A stretch of DNA of 64,000 nt, taken from positions 434,001 to 498,000 of the forward strand of contig NZ_SDQE01000001.1 of the NCBI RefSeq assembly GCF_004153455.1, read 5' to 3'. Source of the stretch: Allopusillimonas ginsengisoli (GTDB lineage Bacteria; Pseudomonadota; Gammaproteobacteria; Burkholderiales; Burkholderiaceae_B). The translations under genes and the position numbers were made by a program. The notes under the pieces are model-generated. The model saw only the letters and a list, made by a program, of their open reading frames with translations. It was not told the origin of the DNA and ran no database searches. Numbering within the stretch: the stretch's first letter is position 1; each line of letters begins with the position of its first letter. Shown here one piece after another: positions 1 to 9,555 of this stretch.

Positions 1-2
1 CC

Positions 3-632
3 GACAGCCCATCCGATCAGCAGCACGTACCTGCCATCCTGTGGAACGACCCGCGCGTGCCCGACCGTCCCGCCGGCTTCGCAGGCTCTGGACCGGACCC
101 CCTGCCCTGGATGAAGAACGGCGTGAGCAAGCTGGTACGGGCCGGGGCAGCCGCGCTCGTCATTCCCTGCAATACCGCCCACCTTTGGTACGAACAGCTC
201 GCCGCGTCGACGCAGGTGCCTATCCTGCATATCGTACAGGCAGTAGTAGATGATCTGCGCAGCCAGGGAATAACCACAGGACGCATCGGGCTGCTGGGCA
301 CCGCGACAACGCTGAAGCTGGGCCTGTACCAGAACGCGCTTCAGGCACACGGATACGAACCGGTACTGCTTCCCGACCATCTCATCGAAGGGCCGTGCGC
401 GGCGTCGATAAAGCTGGTCAAGAACAATCGTTTTGCGGACGCCCTGGAGCCGGCCACATGCTGTGTCACCGCCCTACGCCGACTGGAGGTCAACGCAGTG
501 GTGCTGGGATGCACCGAGTTGCCGCTCGCCCTTCCGCATCATCACCGCGCTGCCCTCGATGTGGTCCTGACGGATTCCATCGATTCTCTGGCGCGCGCTG
601 CGTTGAGGTGGTATCGATCCGGCCAGACGTAA
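3..632 (+). CDS. Aspartate/glutamate racemase family protein (5' end cut by window)
   Basis: The visible 209 residues are the C-terminal most of an Asp/Glu/hydantoin racemase family enzyme. These are cofactor-independent racemases that use two cysteines as acid and base. The reading frame is open from base 3, so the true start lies upstream of the window. The first catalytic-cysteine motif IPCNTAHLWYE and the second, VLGCTELPLAL, are both present. The protein is clearly paralogous to the convergent gene that follows (shared GPDPLPWM, PCNTAH, HIVQAV and GCTELPLALPH blocks). A role in converting D-/L-acidic amino acids, perhaps for substrates of the ABC transporter downstream, is inference. The substrate cannot be decided from sequence. 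Confidence 0.85.
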   Translation, partial: DSPSDQQHVPAILWNDPRVPDRPAGFAGSGPDPLPWMKNGVSKLVRAGAAALVIPCNTAHLWYEQLAASTQVPILHIVQAVVDDLRSQGITTGRIGLLGTATTLKLGLYQNALQAHGYEPVLLPDHLIEGPCAASIKLVKNNRFADALEPATCCVTALRRLEVNAVVLGCTELPLALPHHHRAALDVVLTDSIDSLARAALRWYRSGQT

Positions 633-671
633 GGCATTCATTTGCTGCAACATGCTTCGGTGCCTGCGTGA

Positions 672-1400
672 TCAGTACCAATCCATGGCCGCCAGAGCCA
701 GCGCGTCGATTGAATCAACAATAGGTATGCCCAAGCCGGGCCGTATCGGATGAGGCAGAGCCAGCGGCAATTCGGTGCATCCCAGCACCACGACATCGGC
801 GCCACGGCTTTTAAGTATGCTAACGCACTCGGCGGCAGGCTTGAGCGCCTCCGCGATGCGGTTGGCGCCCACCAGTGTGATGGATGCGCTGCAATAATCC
901 GCGATCTCTGTTTCGGTCGGCATCATCCAACGGTATCCATTCTTCTCGAGCGCCCGCTGATATAGGCCAAGCCTGAGCGTTGCGGACGTACCCATCAAAC
1001 CTACGCATCCTTGATGTATGCCCTGGCGACGCAGATCGTCGATCACCGCTTGCACGATATGCAACACAGGCACTTGCACAGCGGCGGAAATTTGCTCGTA
1101 CCACAAGTGGGCGGTGTTGCAGGGAATGGCAATGGCGCCCGCGCCCATACTGACCAGACGGTTCACGCCATGCATCATCCAGGGTAAGGGATCTGGTCCG
1201 AGCTTTGCATACCCTTTTGAGCGGCCGGGAATGCGTGGATCGCTCCACAGGATGGCTGGCAGATGCTGCTGATCGCAATCTGCATTGGATAAGGCCACCA
1301 GCCGAGCCATGAAACTTGCGCCGGCCATTGGCCCCATGCCACCCAAAACCCCCAGAAATCGCCCTTCGTGGCAAGTATGGTTCAAGGCGGAAATATCCAT
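672..1400 (-). CDS. Aspartate/glutamate racemase family protein
   Basis: A 242-aa cofactor-independent amino-acid racemase, of usual family length. An N-terminal glycine loop (LGVLGGMGPMAG, about residues 17-27) is followed by the first catalytic cysteine in PCNTAH (C94) and the second in GCTELP (C208). The ATG at 1400 was chosen because family homology begins right after it and an AGGA-like site lies upstream; an in-frame ATG at 1463 would add 21 unconserved residues. It faces the upstream racemase gene tail to tail with a 39-bp gap. Two convergent paralogues probably arose by duplication and inversion. It is transcribed away from the peptide-type ABC operon that begins at 1688. Confidence 0.88.
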   Translation of the reverse strand: MDISALNHTCHEGRFLGVLGGMGPMAGASFMARLVALSNADCDQQHLPAILWSDPRIPGRSKGYAKLGPDPLPWMMHGVNRLVSMGAGAIAIPCNTAHLWYEQISAAVQVPVLHIVQAVIDDLRRQGIHQGCVGLMGTSATLRLGLYQRALEKNGYRWMMPTETEIADYCSASITLVGANRIAEALKPAAECVSILKSRGADVVVLGCTELPLALPHPIRPGLGIPIVDSIDALALAAMDWY

Positions 1401-1687
1401 CAAAAACCAGTCCTGTTGTAATAAGTGAGTGCAATATCGTACGGGGCGGGCTTCGTCTTGCATAATGCCATATGCTTAGCGCAACATGCCCTTTTTGCAT
1501 AGCAAGGCACTGACTATTGGCTTCAACCCGTCGTTGCTGGCAATGGTAACTGAGCACAGCACGTCTTCATGCAAGATACGCATACGAGTGCAAAAACATA
1601 GCATTCGACAGCGCCCCTTTGAGCTACGTAGGATAGCAAGAGAATTTCCTACTAAAGCCGAAAACACCAACGAGGGGTGGAGACAAA

Positions 1688-3280
1688 ATGATAGCTACGT
1701 TAGTTAAATGCAGTGTGCTGGCCGGCGCCGTCGCGCTGGCCGCTGTTCCCGTACAGGCGAAGACACTGCGCTGGTCATATCAGGGTGACATCCAGTCGCT
1801 GGATCCGATGGCACTCAATGAAACGTTCACAATGGGAACTCAGGACTGGTTCTACGAATCACTGGTGACCTTCGACAAAGACCTCAAGCTCATGCCGCGG
1901 CTGGCGGTCAAATGGGAAAACACGGAACCGACAAAATGGGTCTTCCACCTTAGACAGGGCGTCAAGTTTCACGACGGCACTCCCTTTACCGCCGATGATG
2001 TGGTCTTTTCGTGGAAACGCAGCTTGTCTCCCGGGTCGGACATGCGTAGCTTCGGCGTGTATGCGACCGATGTTCGAAAGATAGATGACCACACAGTGGA
2101 AGTTACCACTCCCCAGCCTGATCCGGTACTGCCGCGCGAGTGGATTGATATGCGCATCATGAGCAAGGCTTGGGCCGAAAAGCATCACACGACTGAAGCA
2201 TCCGGGGTGAAAGGCGGCGCCAACAACTACGCCAACCTGCACGAAAACGGCACAGGTCCTTTTGTGGTCGTTCAACGCCAGCCCGATGTCAAAACCGTAT
2301 TCAAGCGTTTCGATGGTTACTGGGACAAGGATTTGGCCACCAACGTCACGGAGATTGTGTTCCAGCCCATTGCCCAGGAATCCACGCGTACCGCCGCCCT
2401 GATCTCGGGCGAAATGGATCTTATCCTGCCAGTGCCGCTGCAAGACTGGAAGCACCTCAAAGAGTATCCCAATGTCAGCATCTATCATCGCCCTGAAACA
2501 CGGCCCATTATTTTTGGCATGGATCAGCATCGAAGCGAGCTCCTGTTTTCGGATGTAAAGGGAAAGAATCCATTCAAAGACATACGTGTGCGCGAAGCCA
2601 TGGCAAGAACCATTGACGTGGATGCCATCAACAAAAAAATCATGCAGAGCGCAGCCCGGCCCACCGGCACACTGATCGCCGCCTCCATTAACGGCTATGA
2701 CGAGTCATTCGGGGAACCACGCGAGGTCGATCTTCCCAAAGCCAAACAGTTGATGGCCGAGGCAGGATATCCAAACGGTTTTTCTGTGCAAATGGATTGC
2801 CCGAACGATCGCTACGTGAACGACGAGAAGATCTGCCAGGCGGTATCCAGCATGCTGGCACGCATCGGCATCAAGGTTGATTTATTGGCACAGACAAAAT
2901 CAAAGTTCTTCGCCAAAACACAAACACAGTCAGGCAATCAAACGAGCTTGTACATGCAGGGCTTTTCTCCGAGTTCGGTTGACGCTGGTCGCGTGCTGGA
3001 CAGCGTCGTGCAGTGCCGCGACGAAAAAGCGGGGCTGGGTCTGCAAAACTGGGGCGGCTATTGCAATGAAAAGGTCGATGCACTCATCGGGAAAATCCGC
3101 GTGGAAACGGACCAGGATAAGCGCAATGCCATGATCAAGGAAGCCTTTACGCTGGTTCGAGACGATTACGGCTTCTTGCCAATACATGATCAACCCCTTT
3201 CCTGGGGCGCAAGAAAAGGGGTGGAAGTCGAACAGCGCGCCGATGGCGTACTGGATATACGCGGCATCATGATGCCCTGA
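1688..3280 (+). CDS. ABC transporter substrate-binding protein, family 5 (peptide/opine type)
   Basis: A 530-aa periplasmic solute-binding protein of SBP family 5 (DppA/OppA-like). It has a cleavable signal peptide of about 24 residues ending VQA, followed by the family hallmarks LRWSYQGDIQSLDP and VKFHDGTPFTADDVVFSWKR. The length is typical. The ATG at 1688 follows a purine-rich GAGGGGTGGAGA stretch. It is the first gene of a four-gene operon (binding protein, two permeases, fused ATPase). An 8-bp stem-loop directly after the stop probably stabilises the upstream message, so that the binding protein is made in excess. The substrate may be a di-/oligopeptide, opine or related amino-acid derivative. 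The racemase neighbours hint at D- or modified acidic amino acids, which is inference. Confidence 0.92.
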   Translation: MIATLVKCSVLAGAVALAAVPVQAKTLRWSYQGDIQSLDPMALNETFTMGTQDWFYESLVTFDKDLKLMPRLAVKWENTEPTKWVFHLRQGVKFHDGTPFTADDVVFSWKRSLSPGSDMRSFGVYATDVRKIDDHTVEVTTPQPDPVLPREWIDMRIMSKAWAEKHHTTEASGVKGGANNYANLHENGTGPFVVVQRQPDVKTVFKRFDGYWDKDLATNVTEIVFQPIAQESTRTAALISGEMDLILPVPLQDWKHLKEYPNVSIYHRPETRPIIFGMDQHRSELLFSDVKGKNPFKDIRVREAMARTIDVDAINKKIMQSAARPTGTLIAASINGYDESFGEPREVDLPKAKQLMAEAGYPNGFSVQMDCPNDRYVNDEKICQAVSSMLARIGIKVDLLAQTKSKFFAKTQTQSGNQTSLYMQGFSPSSVDAGRVLDSVVQCRDEKAGLGLQNWGGYCNEKVDALIGKIRVETDQDKRNAMIKEAFTLVRDDYGFLPIHDQPLSWGARKGVEVEQRADGVLDIRGIMMP

Positions 3281-3298
3281 ACCAACTGCCGCAACAGC

Positions 3299-3319
3299 CT
3301 GGCGCCTCCCCGGCGCCAG
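3299..3319 (+). promoter_or_regulatory. Intercistronic stem-loop after binding-protein gene
   Basis: CTGGCGCC (3299-3306) pairs perfectly with GGCGCCAG (3312-3319) around a five-base C-rich loop. No long U tract follows, so it is more likely an mRNA-stabilising or attenuating structure than a full terminator. Its place between the binding-protein and permease genes is typical of ABC operons. Confidence 0.6.
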
Positions 3320-3389
3320 CCCTGTTGTTTCGGCGCCCCATCGAGTGCCGGAAGCTGCGCTCGCCCATTCAGACTAAAGAGCTTTCCCT

Positions 3390-4361
3390 ATGATGAGTTT
3401 TATCGCAAGACGAATTTTTCAATCGATCTTCGTCATGCTGACAGTGAGTTTCATCGCCTTTTCGTTGTTTAGATACGTGGGCGATCCCATCAGCAATATG
3501 GTCGGTCAGGATACGACGCTGGCGCAGCGTGCCGAACTGAAAACACAGTTGGGCCTGGATGACCCGTTTCTCGTGCAGTACGCACGATTCATCAGAAATG
3601 CTGTGCAGGGCGACTTCGGCATCTCTTACCGCCAGCGGCGGCCCGTGAGCGAACTGATAGAAAGCCGCATGCCCGCAACACTGGAGCTTTCGTTCGTCTC
3701 GGCATTCATTGCGTTGCTGATGGGCATCCCCATGGGCGTCTACACCGCACTCAAGCGTCGTGGCCTCATTTCACATGCGTTCATGACGATTTCGCTCATC
3801 GGCATTTCGTTGCCAACATTCCTGACCGGTATTCTGATGATTCTGGTGTTCGGGGTGCTGTTGCAATGGCTGCCCACCTTTGGCCGCGGCGAGGTCGTCC
3901 AGATAGGCTGGTGGAGTTCGGGTTTTTTTACCAAAAGCGGCTGGCTTTCGCTCATCATGCCCGCACTCACGCTAGCGCTGTTCCAGATGACTTTGATCAT
4001 GCGGCTGGTGCGCGCCGAAATGCTCGAAGTCATGCAGACCGACTTCATCAAGTTTGCCCGGGCGCGCGGCTTGCCGGAACGCATGATCAATTTCCGCCAT
4101 GCCCTGAAGAACACGCTGGTGCCGGTGATCACGATCACAGGCCTGCAACTGGGTTCCATCATCGCATTTTCGATCATCACTGAAACCGTCTTCCAGTGGC
4201 CGGGCATGGGCCTGCTGTTCATACAGTCGATAGGCGTCGTCGACATCCCCGTCATGGCCGCCTACTTGCTGATGATCGCGCTCTTCTTTGTCATCATCAA
4301 CCTTATCGTGGATCTTCTTTACTTTGCGGTCGATCCCCGCCTGCGCGTACAAAATAACTAG
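3390..4361 (+). CDS. ABC transporter permease, DppB-like
   Basis: A 323-aa inner-membrane permease with about six membrane segments and the binding-protein-dependent transport domain. The N-terminal segment (ARRIFQSIFVMLTVSFIAF) is the usual DppB/OppB start. The EAA-type cytoplasmic loop is visible at FIKFARARGLPERMINFRHALKN and is followed by LVPVITITGLQLG. Two adjacent ATG codons (3390, 3393) could both serve. It is the second gene of the operon, 109 bp after the binding-protein gene and 16 bp before the second permease gene. Confidence 0.92.
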   Translation: MMSFIARRIFQSIFVMLTVSFIAFSLFRYVGDPISNMVGQDTTLAQRAELKTQLGLDDPFLVQYARFIRNAVQGDFGISYRQRRPVSELIESRMPATLELSFVSAFIALLMGIPMGVYTALKRRGLISHAFMTISLIGISLPTFLTGILMILVFGVLLQWLPTFGRGEVVQIGWWSSGFFTKSGWLSLIMPALTLALFQMTLIMRLVRAEMLEVMQTDFIKFARARGLPERMINFRHALKNTLVPVITITGLQLGSIIAFSIITETVFQWPGMGLLFIQSIGVVDIPVMAAYLLMIALFFVIINLIVDLLYFAVDPRLRVQNN

Positions 4362-4377
4362 AAGGTAGTTTCAGACC

Positions 4378-5295
4378 ATGGCCGATAACACGTTGTCCCG
4401 CATCTTATCCAGCGATGTCTTTTACAGCTTCAGTCGCTCACCGACCGCGATCATTTCCACCGTAATCGCCCTCCTTATTTTTCTTGGCGCAGCAGGCGCG
4501 CCATTCATTGCGCCGCACGACCCGTTCGATCTGGCCTCATTGAACCTGCTAGACGCCAGCACACCGCCAGCCTGGACGGCTGAAGGCAGCAGTCAGTTCC
4601 TCCTGGGTACCGATGATCAAGGCCGAGACATGCTGTCCGCAATCCTTTACGGATCCCGTATTTCTTTGCTGGTGGGATTTGCGTCGGTGCTGCTTTCCCT
4701 GGCCATCGGCGTAACCCTGGGTTTGATCAGCGGCTATGCGGGCGGTCGCATTGATACCTTCATCATGCGCATTGCAGACGTGCAATTGTCGTTTCCCGCG
4801 ATACTCATCGCGCTGCTCATAGACGGCATTACGCGCGGCCTGCTGCCGCGTGACGCTCAGGACTCGCTGTCCTTATACGTACTGATCTTCTCCATTGGCA
4901 TCTCGGGCTGGGTGCAGTTTGCACGCACCGTACGCGGCGCGACGATGGTCGAACGCAACAAAGAGTATGTACAAGCCGCCCGCCTGATAGGCATGAAACC
5001 GTTCCTGGTCCTGCGCCGCCATGTACTGCCCAACGTCATGGGGCCGGTGCTGGTCATCGCCACCATCCATCTGGCTGTGGCAATCATTACCGAAGCTACG
5101 CTTTCCTTCCTGGGCGTGGGCATTCCACCCACAACACCTTCGCTGGGAACACTGATCCGCATCGGCAACAGTTATCTTTTTTCCGGCGAATGGTGGATTA
5201 CGATTTTTCCTGGCATCGCCCTGATACTGCTGGCTCTGTCGGTGAACTTACTCGGGGATTGGCTGCGTGACACGCTAAACCCTAAACTAAACTGA
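4378..5295 (+). CDS. ABC transporter permease, DppC-like
   Basis: A 305-aa inner-membrane permease, partner of the DppB-like protein. The N-terminal region contains the DppC-type periplasmic signature (APFIAPHDPFD, then LLGTDDQGRDMLSAILYGSRISL). The EAA loop is EYVQAARLIGMKPFLVLRRHVLPN, and the C-terminus ends in LLGDWLRDTLNPKL as expected for the family. It is co-transcribed with neighbours, with short gaps (16 bp before, 9 bp after). Confidence 0.92.
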   Translation: MADNTLSRILSSDVFYSFSRSPTAIISTVIALLIFLGAAGAPFIAPHDPFDLASLNLLDASTPPAWTAEGSSQFLLGTDDQGRDMLSAILYGSRISLLVGFASVLLSLAIGVTLGLISGYAGGRIDTFIMRIADVQLSFPAILIALLIDGITRGLLPRDAQDSLSLYVLIFSIGISGWVQFARTVRGATMVERNKEYVQAARLIGMKPFLVLRRHVLPNVMGPVLVIATIHLAVAIITEATLSFLGVGIPPTTPSLGTLIRIGNSYLFSGEWWITIFPGIALILLALSVNLLGDWLRDTLNPKLN

Positions 5296-5304
5296 GACAG
5301 GCGC

Positions 5305-7056
5305 ATGGCACTTCTGGATATTGAACAACTACGCATTGAGTTCTCCAGCCGACACGGCAATCTTGTCGCAATCAACGACGTCAGCCTCGCACTCGACAAA
5401 GGCGAAGTGCTTGGCGTTGTGGGCGAATCAGGCGCTGGAAAATCCACAATAGGCAATGCCGTGATCGGGCTGCTTCAGCCGCCCGGAAAAATGACGGGTG
5501 GCTCCGTCAGCCTGGATGGGAGCCGCATTGACCAACTGTCCAACAGTGCGTTTCGACGAGTGCGTGGACGGCGCATAGGCATGATCTTTCAAGACCCCTT
5601 GACCTCGCTCGACCCTCTGCAAACCATTGAGACCCAGTTGATCGAAACAATGCAGGTGCATCTGCATGTGTCAGCCAGCGAAGCACGCGCACGCGCCATC
5701 GAACTGCTGGAAAGCGTCGGCATACCCGAACCCGCCATGCGCCTGCATCACTACCCGCATCAGTTTTCGGGCGGCATGCGCCAACGCGTCGTCATTGCGC
5801 TGGCATTGTGCTGCGAGCCCGAAGTCATCATTGCGGACGAACCCACCACGGCGCTGGACGTATCCATACAGGCGCAAATTCTTGATCTGCTGCGCAGGCT
5901 CTGCAAAGAAAGACAGGTCGGGATGATCATCATCACCCATGACATGGGCGTGATTGCCGAAGTTACCGACAGAGTGGCCGTGCTTTACCGCGGCGAGCTC
6001 GTCGAACAGGGGCCCACGCGAAAGATTCTTGGCAACCCCGACCATCCCTATACAAAAAGCCTGATCTCCGCCGTCCCCCGCTCCGACGTCAAGCTACGTC
6101 GCTTTCCGATGGTGACTTACATCGAAGACGCACGCGCGCCCACCAAGAAGGGGTTTGACATCAGCACTCACTGGCTCGGCCAGGAGCGAGACTTTGGCAA
6201 GCGCGCGAATACGCCGTTGGTGGAAACGCGCAATCTGGGCATTCAATTCGTCCTGAAAAATGCCCTGCTGGCCAAGAATCGCCGCATGCTGGATGCGGTC
6301 AAGCAAGTGAACTTTTCGATCAATGAAGGCGAAGTGTTTGGCCTGGTAGGTGAGTCGGGTTCGGGAAAATCCACCATTGCCCGCCTGATTGCCGGGCTTT
6401 ACAAGGCAAGCAGCGGTGAAGTCTTCTTCAACGACGTCAATCTGACGACGCTCAAAGATCCTTCTGCGCTCAATGCGTTTCGCCGGCAGATACAGATGGT
6501 GTTTCAGGATCCTTATTCATCCTTGAATCCGCGTATGCGGATATTCGACATCGTCGCCGAGCCCATACGCTTTCATAAGCTGACCCGCAATGAGGCGCAA
6601 ACCCGCAGCATAGTGGGAGATTTGCTGGATTATGTAGGCCTGGGGGAACAAGCGCTCAAACGTTTCCCCCATGAATTCTCGGGCGGCCAACGACAGCGTA
6701 TCTGCATTGCCCGCGCCCTGGCCACCCGGCCACGCTTTCTGATCTGCGATGAACCCACCTCTGCACTCGATGTCTCCATCCAGGCACAGATACTGAATCT
6801 GCTCAAGGATTTACAGGAGAAACTGCATCTTACGATACTGTTCATCAGCCACGATTTGCCCGTAATTCGCCAAATGTGCGATCGCGTCGGCATCATGCGG
6901 CACGGCGAACTACTTGAAGTTGCCGACACCGAATCATTTTTTTCTCATCCTCAGCATGAATACAGCAAACACCTGCTCTCGCTCATGCCCTCCCTGAACC
7001 ATCTTTCGCAGCAGGGCCTGGACGTGGAACGCGCCGCCCAGACGCAGGCGGCCTAA
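5305..7056 (+). CDS. Fused ABC transporter ATPase (DppD-DppF type)
   Basis: A 583-aa protein containing two complete ATP-binding cassettes that are separate DppD and DppF proteins in many bacteria. The first half has Walker [10 protein letters not shown], signature FSGGMRQR and Walker B VIIADEPT. The second half has [17 protein letters not shown] and LICDEPT. The oligopeptide-transporter C-terminal extension ([15 protein letters not shown]) follows the first cassette. It powers import through the two upstream permeases. It is the last gene of the operon, with a hairpin terminator 24 bp after the stop. Fused cassettes of this type are common in Alcaligenaceae and Rhizobiales transporters. Confidence 0.94.
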   Translation: MALLDIEQLRIEFSSRHGNLVAINDVSLALDKGEVLGVVGESGAGKSTIGNAVIGLLQPPGKMTGGSVSLDGSRIDQLSNSAFRRVRGRRIGMIFQDPLTSLDPLQTIETQLIETMQVHLHVSASEARARAIELLESVGIPEPAMRLHHYPHQFSGGMRQRVVIALALCCEPEVIIADEPTTALDVSIQAQILDLLRRLCKERQVGMIIITHDMGVIAEVTDRVAVLYRGELVEQGPTRKILGNPDHPYTKSLISAVPRSDVKLRRFPMVTYIEDARAPTKKGFDISTHWLGQERDFGKRANTPLVETRNLGIQFVLKNALLAKNRRMLDAVKQVNFSINEGEVFGLVGESGSGKSTIARLIAGLYKASSGEVFFNDVNLTTLKDPSALNAFRRQIQMVFQDPYSSLNPRMRIFDIVAEPIRFHKLTRNEAQTRSIVGDLLDYVGLGEQALKRFPHEFSGGQRQRICIARALATRPRFLICDEPTSALDVSIQAQILNLLKDLQEKLHLTILFISHDLPVIRQMCDRVGIMRHGELLEVADTESFFSHPQHEYSKHLLSLMPSLNHLSQQGLDVERAAQTQAA

Positions 7057-7079
7057 CCGCTTTCTGTTATGTCGCTCAG

Positions 7080-7110
7080 CGCCCCACCGTCAAGTGGGGC
7101 GTGTTGTTTT
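7080..7110 (+). terminator. Rho-independent terminator between convergent genes
   Basis: CGCCCCAC (7080-7087) pairs with GTGGGGCG (7094-7101) around a six-base loop, followed by TGTTGTTTT. It ends the ABC operon. It lies 5 bp beyond the end of the convergent lipoprotein gene, so it may act in both directions. Confidence 0.75.
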
Positions 7111-7114
7111 CGAT

Positions 7115-7387
7115 CTAACGCCTCCCGCGCTTGTGGCCGCGATGACCACGATGCGATCGATCGCGCTTGTCTTCGGTCAGAATGTTGCCCAGCAGCCCGC
7201 CAGCGGCTGCGCCGCCTACTGTCGTCAAAGGATCGCCATGCGACAGCACCGCTCCGGCGGCACCGCCCAGCCCTGCGCCGATCAAGGTGTTGTTGGTCTT
7301 GCGGCTTTGATACCCCGCGCACCCGGCCAGCGCCACAGCGACCAACGCAATGACCGCGACGCGACCGACATTAAGTTTTTGCTTCAT
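7115..7387 (-). CDS. Glycine-zipper lipoprotein
   Basis: A 90-aa small lipoprotein. The signal peptide ends in a lipobox (VALAGCAG), so Cys at about residue 23 would be acylated. It is followed by a glycine-zipper segment (LIGAGLGGAAGAVLSHGD, then VGGAAAGGLLGNIL) and a basic, His/Arg-rich tail (HRGHRGHKRGRR). Three in-frame ATGs are available. The one at 7387 is favoured because AGGAG sits 7 bases upstream of it and only 1 base from the ATG at 7393. Such proteins sit in the outer membrane of Proteobacteria (SlyB/OsmB-like); a specific role cannot be assigned. It converges with the ABC operon across a shared terminator. Confidence 0.8.
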   Translation of the reverse strand: MKQKLNVGRVAVIALVAVALAGCAGYQSRKTNNTLIGAGLGGAAGAVLSHGDPLTTVGGAAAGGLLGNILTEDKRDRSHRGHRGHKRGRR

Positions 7388-7411
7388 GCTCATGCTCCTG
7401 TTTATACACAC

Positions 7412-7744
7412 GGCATGAGCGTAGGTGTGGCCGAAGACGCCCGCAAGCGAATTCTCGCGTTCTGAAGCGGATTGAAAAATCGATCGTCCGGAATGTGCAA
7501 TCCGAAACGATTCAGTAGCAATTGCTCTTGGATTGATTACAAAAATACATGGTGGCAGCTAGCCAGTTTAGCTCTTAGCGCAAATGATGGTATCGCGGAA
7601 AGGAATCGAACAGTTATATTAGGTACGATTAGTCCATACCCTACCTCGCCAAGCAAAACTTCTATGTACTATCTTAATAATCAATAGTGAAGACCCAACC
7701 TCTACACAGGCTTGATAAGCACTCAATTGCACACCATCCAGACC
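7412..7744. other. Non-coding stretch, no gene recognised
   Basis: I find no convincing gene here. It is lower in GC than the flanking host genes and contains only short open frames with no recognisable protein. It separates the lipoprotein gene from the decayed tricarballylate dehydrogenase fragment and is probably part of the same degraded region. Confidence 0.5.
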
Positions 7745-8112
7745 AATTTTCAATCCTGCCGACAGGAGCGTCATAGCGTACCTGTATACCGCGTTGCGAT
7801 AATAAGCAATAGTAAGTGCCTTCCACCGTTTATGAAGAAGGCATTAGCGTGCGCGACATTTTGAGCACCAAATAGGGGTGGTTGAAAATTGACGCCGTAC
7901 TTGCGCATCCACTCTCGACAGACGGACGACGCGTTGATGGCGAGTCACGCGAGTGTTTCATTAGTTAGGCCGCCTGTTACCTTAAGCAAGTTCCGCCAAA
8001 GCTTTTCTTTGGAATAGGCGTCGACTAGTACGTCCTGCGGGCTGTCACGTATACAGTGCAGGTTACGGGTGTGTTGAGAGTTACCCCCTCCGATTACCAA
8101 TACATCAGCCAT
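7745..8112 (-). pseudogene. Remnant of FAD-dependent tricarballylate dehydrogenase (TcuA/CobZ-like)
   Basis: Read leftward from ATG 8112, the frame gives MADVLVIGGGN, the FAD-binding start of tricarballylate dehydrogenases, then jumps to SQHTRNLHCIRDSPQDVLVDAY. About 30 residues that normally lie between them are missing, so there is an internal deletion. Further on come KVTGGLTNETLA, a stop at 7945-7947, then CREWMRKYGVNFQPPLFGAQ and HANAFFINGG, and after two frameshifts GIQVRYDAPVGRIE. The C-terminal half is absent. The intact enzyme oxidises tricarballylate to cis-aconitate. Here it is plainly inactive. The assignment rests on my recollection of the family sequence. Confidence 0.7.
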
Positions 8113-8159
8113 GCCATAGTCTCCAGAATAAGTAGAGGCTGTAGCTTCCATGGTGAACT

Positions 8160-8787
8160 ACCGATATTGGCTAGGCATCAACAGGTCTGCAAAAACACCC
8201 TGCAGCGCATCTTCCAGCTCAAAGGTTGGCAGGTAAAGAAACGAGCCATCGGCTTTAGGCCTTGTATCCACGCCACGCCCTCGGCGGCGGCAGCACTTAA
8301 CGAGCGGCGGTCTACCGACCTGTGCCGCATCTTGGCTGGCCGTACTGGATAGGCAACGTGAGCGCTGGTGATCGATTGCCATGCCCGAGAACTGTCGGGC
8401 GGGAACCTGTCTCGCAGCCGCAAGGCAACGACCGCAAGCAGTGCGCTCGAACATGCGGTGATCGCTCGATTCGGTACGTTAGGCCGGGTTCCCGCGCCGT
8501 TCTTGCTAAGGGTCGGACAATGGACTGGCTTTTATCTCGCAGCTACACGCCACAGGTGCGTAGTTATGGGCTTGGCGGGGAATTCATCACGCCACACTGT
8601 CGCAGCAAAACGGCATGGTCGAGCAAGTGATAGAACGCTTAAAGAGCAATATGCCCATCGGCACCGCATCGACTCCATACAGCATGCCAGTCGTGTCATT
8701 GGCGACTGGATACGCCTTCACAACCACCAGTGACTACACCAGGGGTTGGCTATGAAAACCCCGACCGAGGCATTTGCATTAGCCGCA
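8160..8787 (+). pseudogene. Decayed IS3-family transposase orfB (integrase core)
   Basis: Fragments of an IS3-type OrfB follow in order: IFQLKGWQVKKRAIGFRP, ERRSTDLCRILAGRTG, then stops at 8350 and 8359, VIDCHARELSGGNLSRS, ALEHAVIARFGTLGRVPAPFLL, SDNGL (catalytic Asp region), EFITPHC, QQNGMVEQVI, RTLKEQYAHRHRIDSIQHAS and, after a TGA, GLAMKTPTEAFALAA. At least three frameshifts and several stops make it dead. The 3' end abuts the DUF4268 remnant, which suggests the element truncated that gene. A second fragment of the same family lies in opposite orientation at about 10.5 kb. Confidence 0.8.
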
Positions 8788-9516
8788 AGCACTGAGCATA
8801 TTCTGCGGAGTCAGTACAGTCTTGTCATTATTGAAGAAAAACTCGACGATTCAGGCAAGGATGTCGTTTGGCAACCTTTAAAGTACGCCATTAATTGCTC
8901 AACCCTGTCAAAACCGCAGATTGCTGAGTTATTTCAACAACACCTCGATAAATCCTCAAGCAGAGGCCAGGATGCGGAAGATCTCATCATGATCTCTACC
9001 GTTTTGTAGTTATTGAAGCATCGCGTGTACGTCAAGTGTTCTCGAACCAGGCAAGTCAAGGACGGTGATGATCTATTCCTTACAGTGGAACATGTTATAC
9101 ATTTGCTAAATACCGGCTCCCGCACGAGTCGCATCCATTATTCAATGATTTTTAATAACGACAAAATACTAACGAGTTTTGCATTGGGAACACACTCCAT
9201 AGATGCCAATAAGGTGCGCTTCAACTATCTATTTGAGCGGCGTGAGCAACTTGAATCATTGTTTGGTGATCCATTATCTTGGCGCAGCATGGATAACAAG
9301 AAGGAGTCCTTTATTGAGTGTTCTACTGTCTTTAACGGCCATAACCTCGAAAGTTAGCCAAGCATGATTGCTTGGCTCGTCGAACATGTAAAGCGATTGG
9401 AGGCGGCTTTTGACAAACAGGTGCCAGCGTTTAGAAACTGGCTAAGACACAACTCTCGAAACAGGCAGCTATGGATGATGTGCCGGAGGCGGAAACAAAT
9501 CAACAAATTTATTTGA
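8788..9516 (+). pseudogene. DUF4268-type nuclease-like protein, N-terminally truncated, two amber codons
   Basis: One reading frame runs from the IS remnant to the TGA at 9514 and is broken by TAG at 9007 and 9355. It matches, in order, LVIIEEKLDDSGKDVVWQPL (a PDDEXK-like region with a conserved Glu-x-Lys), LLKHRVYVKC, then the DUF4268 domain (KVRFNYLFERREQLESLFGD, LSWRSMD) and PSMIAWLVEHVKRLE. In the family both stop positions are usually tryptophan (STVLWLL; WPxMIxWL), so each looks like a TGG to TAG change. The N-terminus is replaced by the transposase tail. An open part (9013-9354) could give a truncated product, but I regard the gene as dead. Confidence 0.65.
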
Positions 9517-9555
9517 TTGCGCAATTGCTACAGATTTATTTATATGGGATTTCAT

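Noticed and set aside
8158-8454. 98-codon minus-strand frame with a LysR-like ending
   Set aside because: I first considered a regulator remnant, but the plus strand of the same bases matches IS3 OrfB in order, so this is its shadow.
9007-9357. Possible UAG recoding (two ambers at tryptophan positions)
   Set aside because: The gene is N-terminally truncated and lies among other dead genes with TGG-to-TGA/TAG changes; ordinary decay explains it better.
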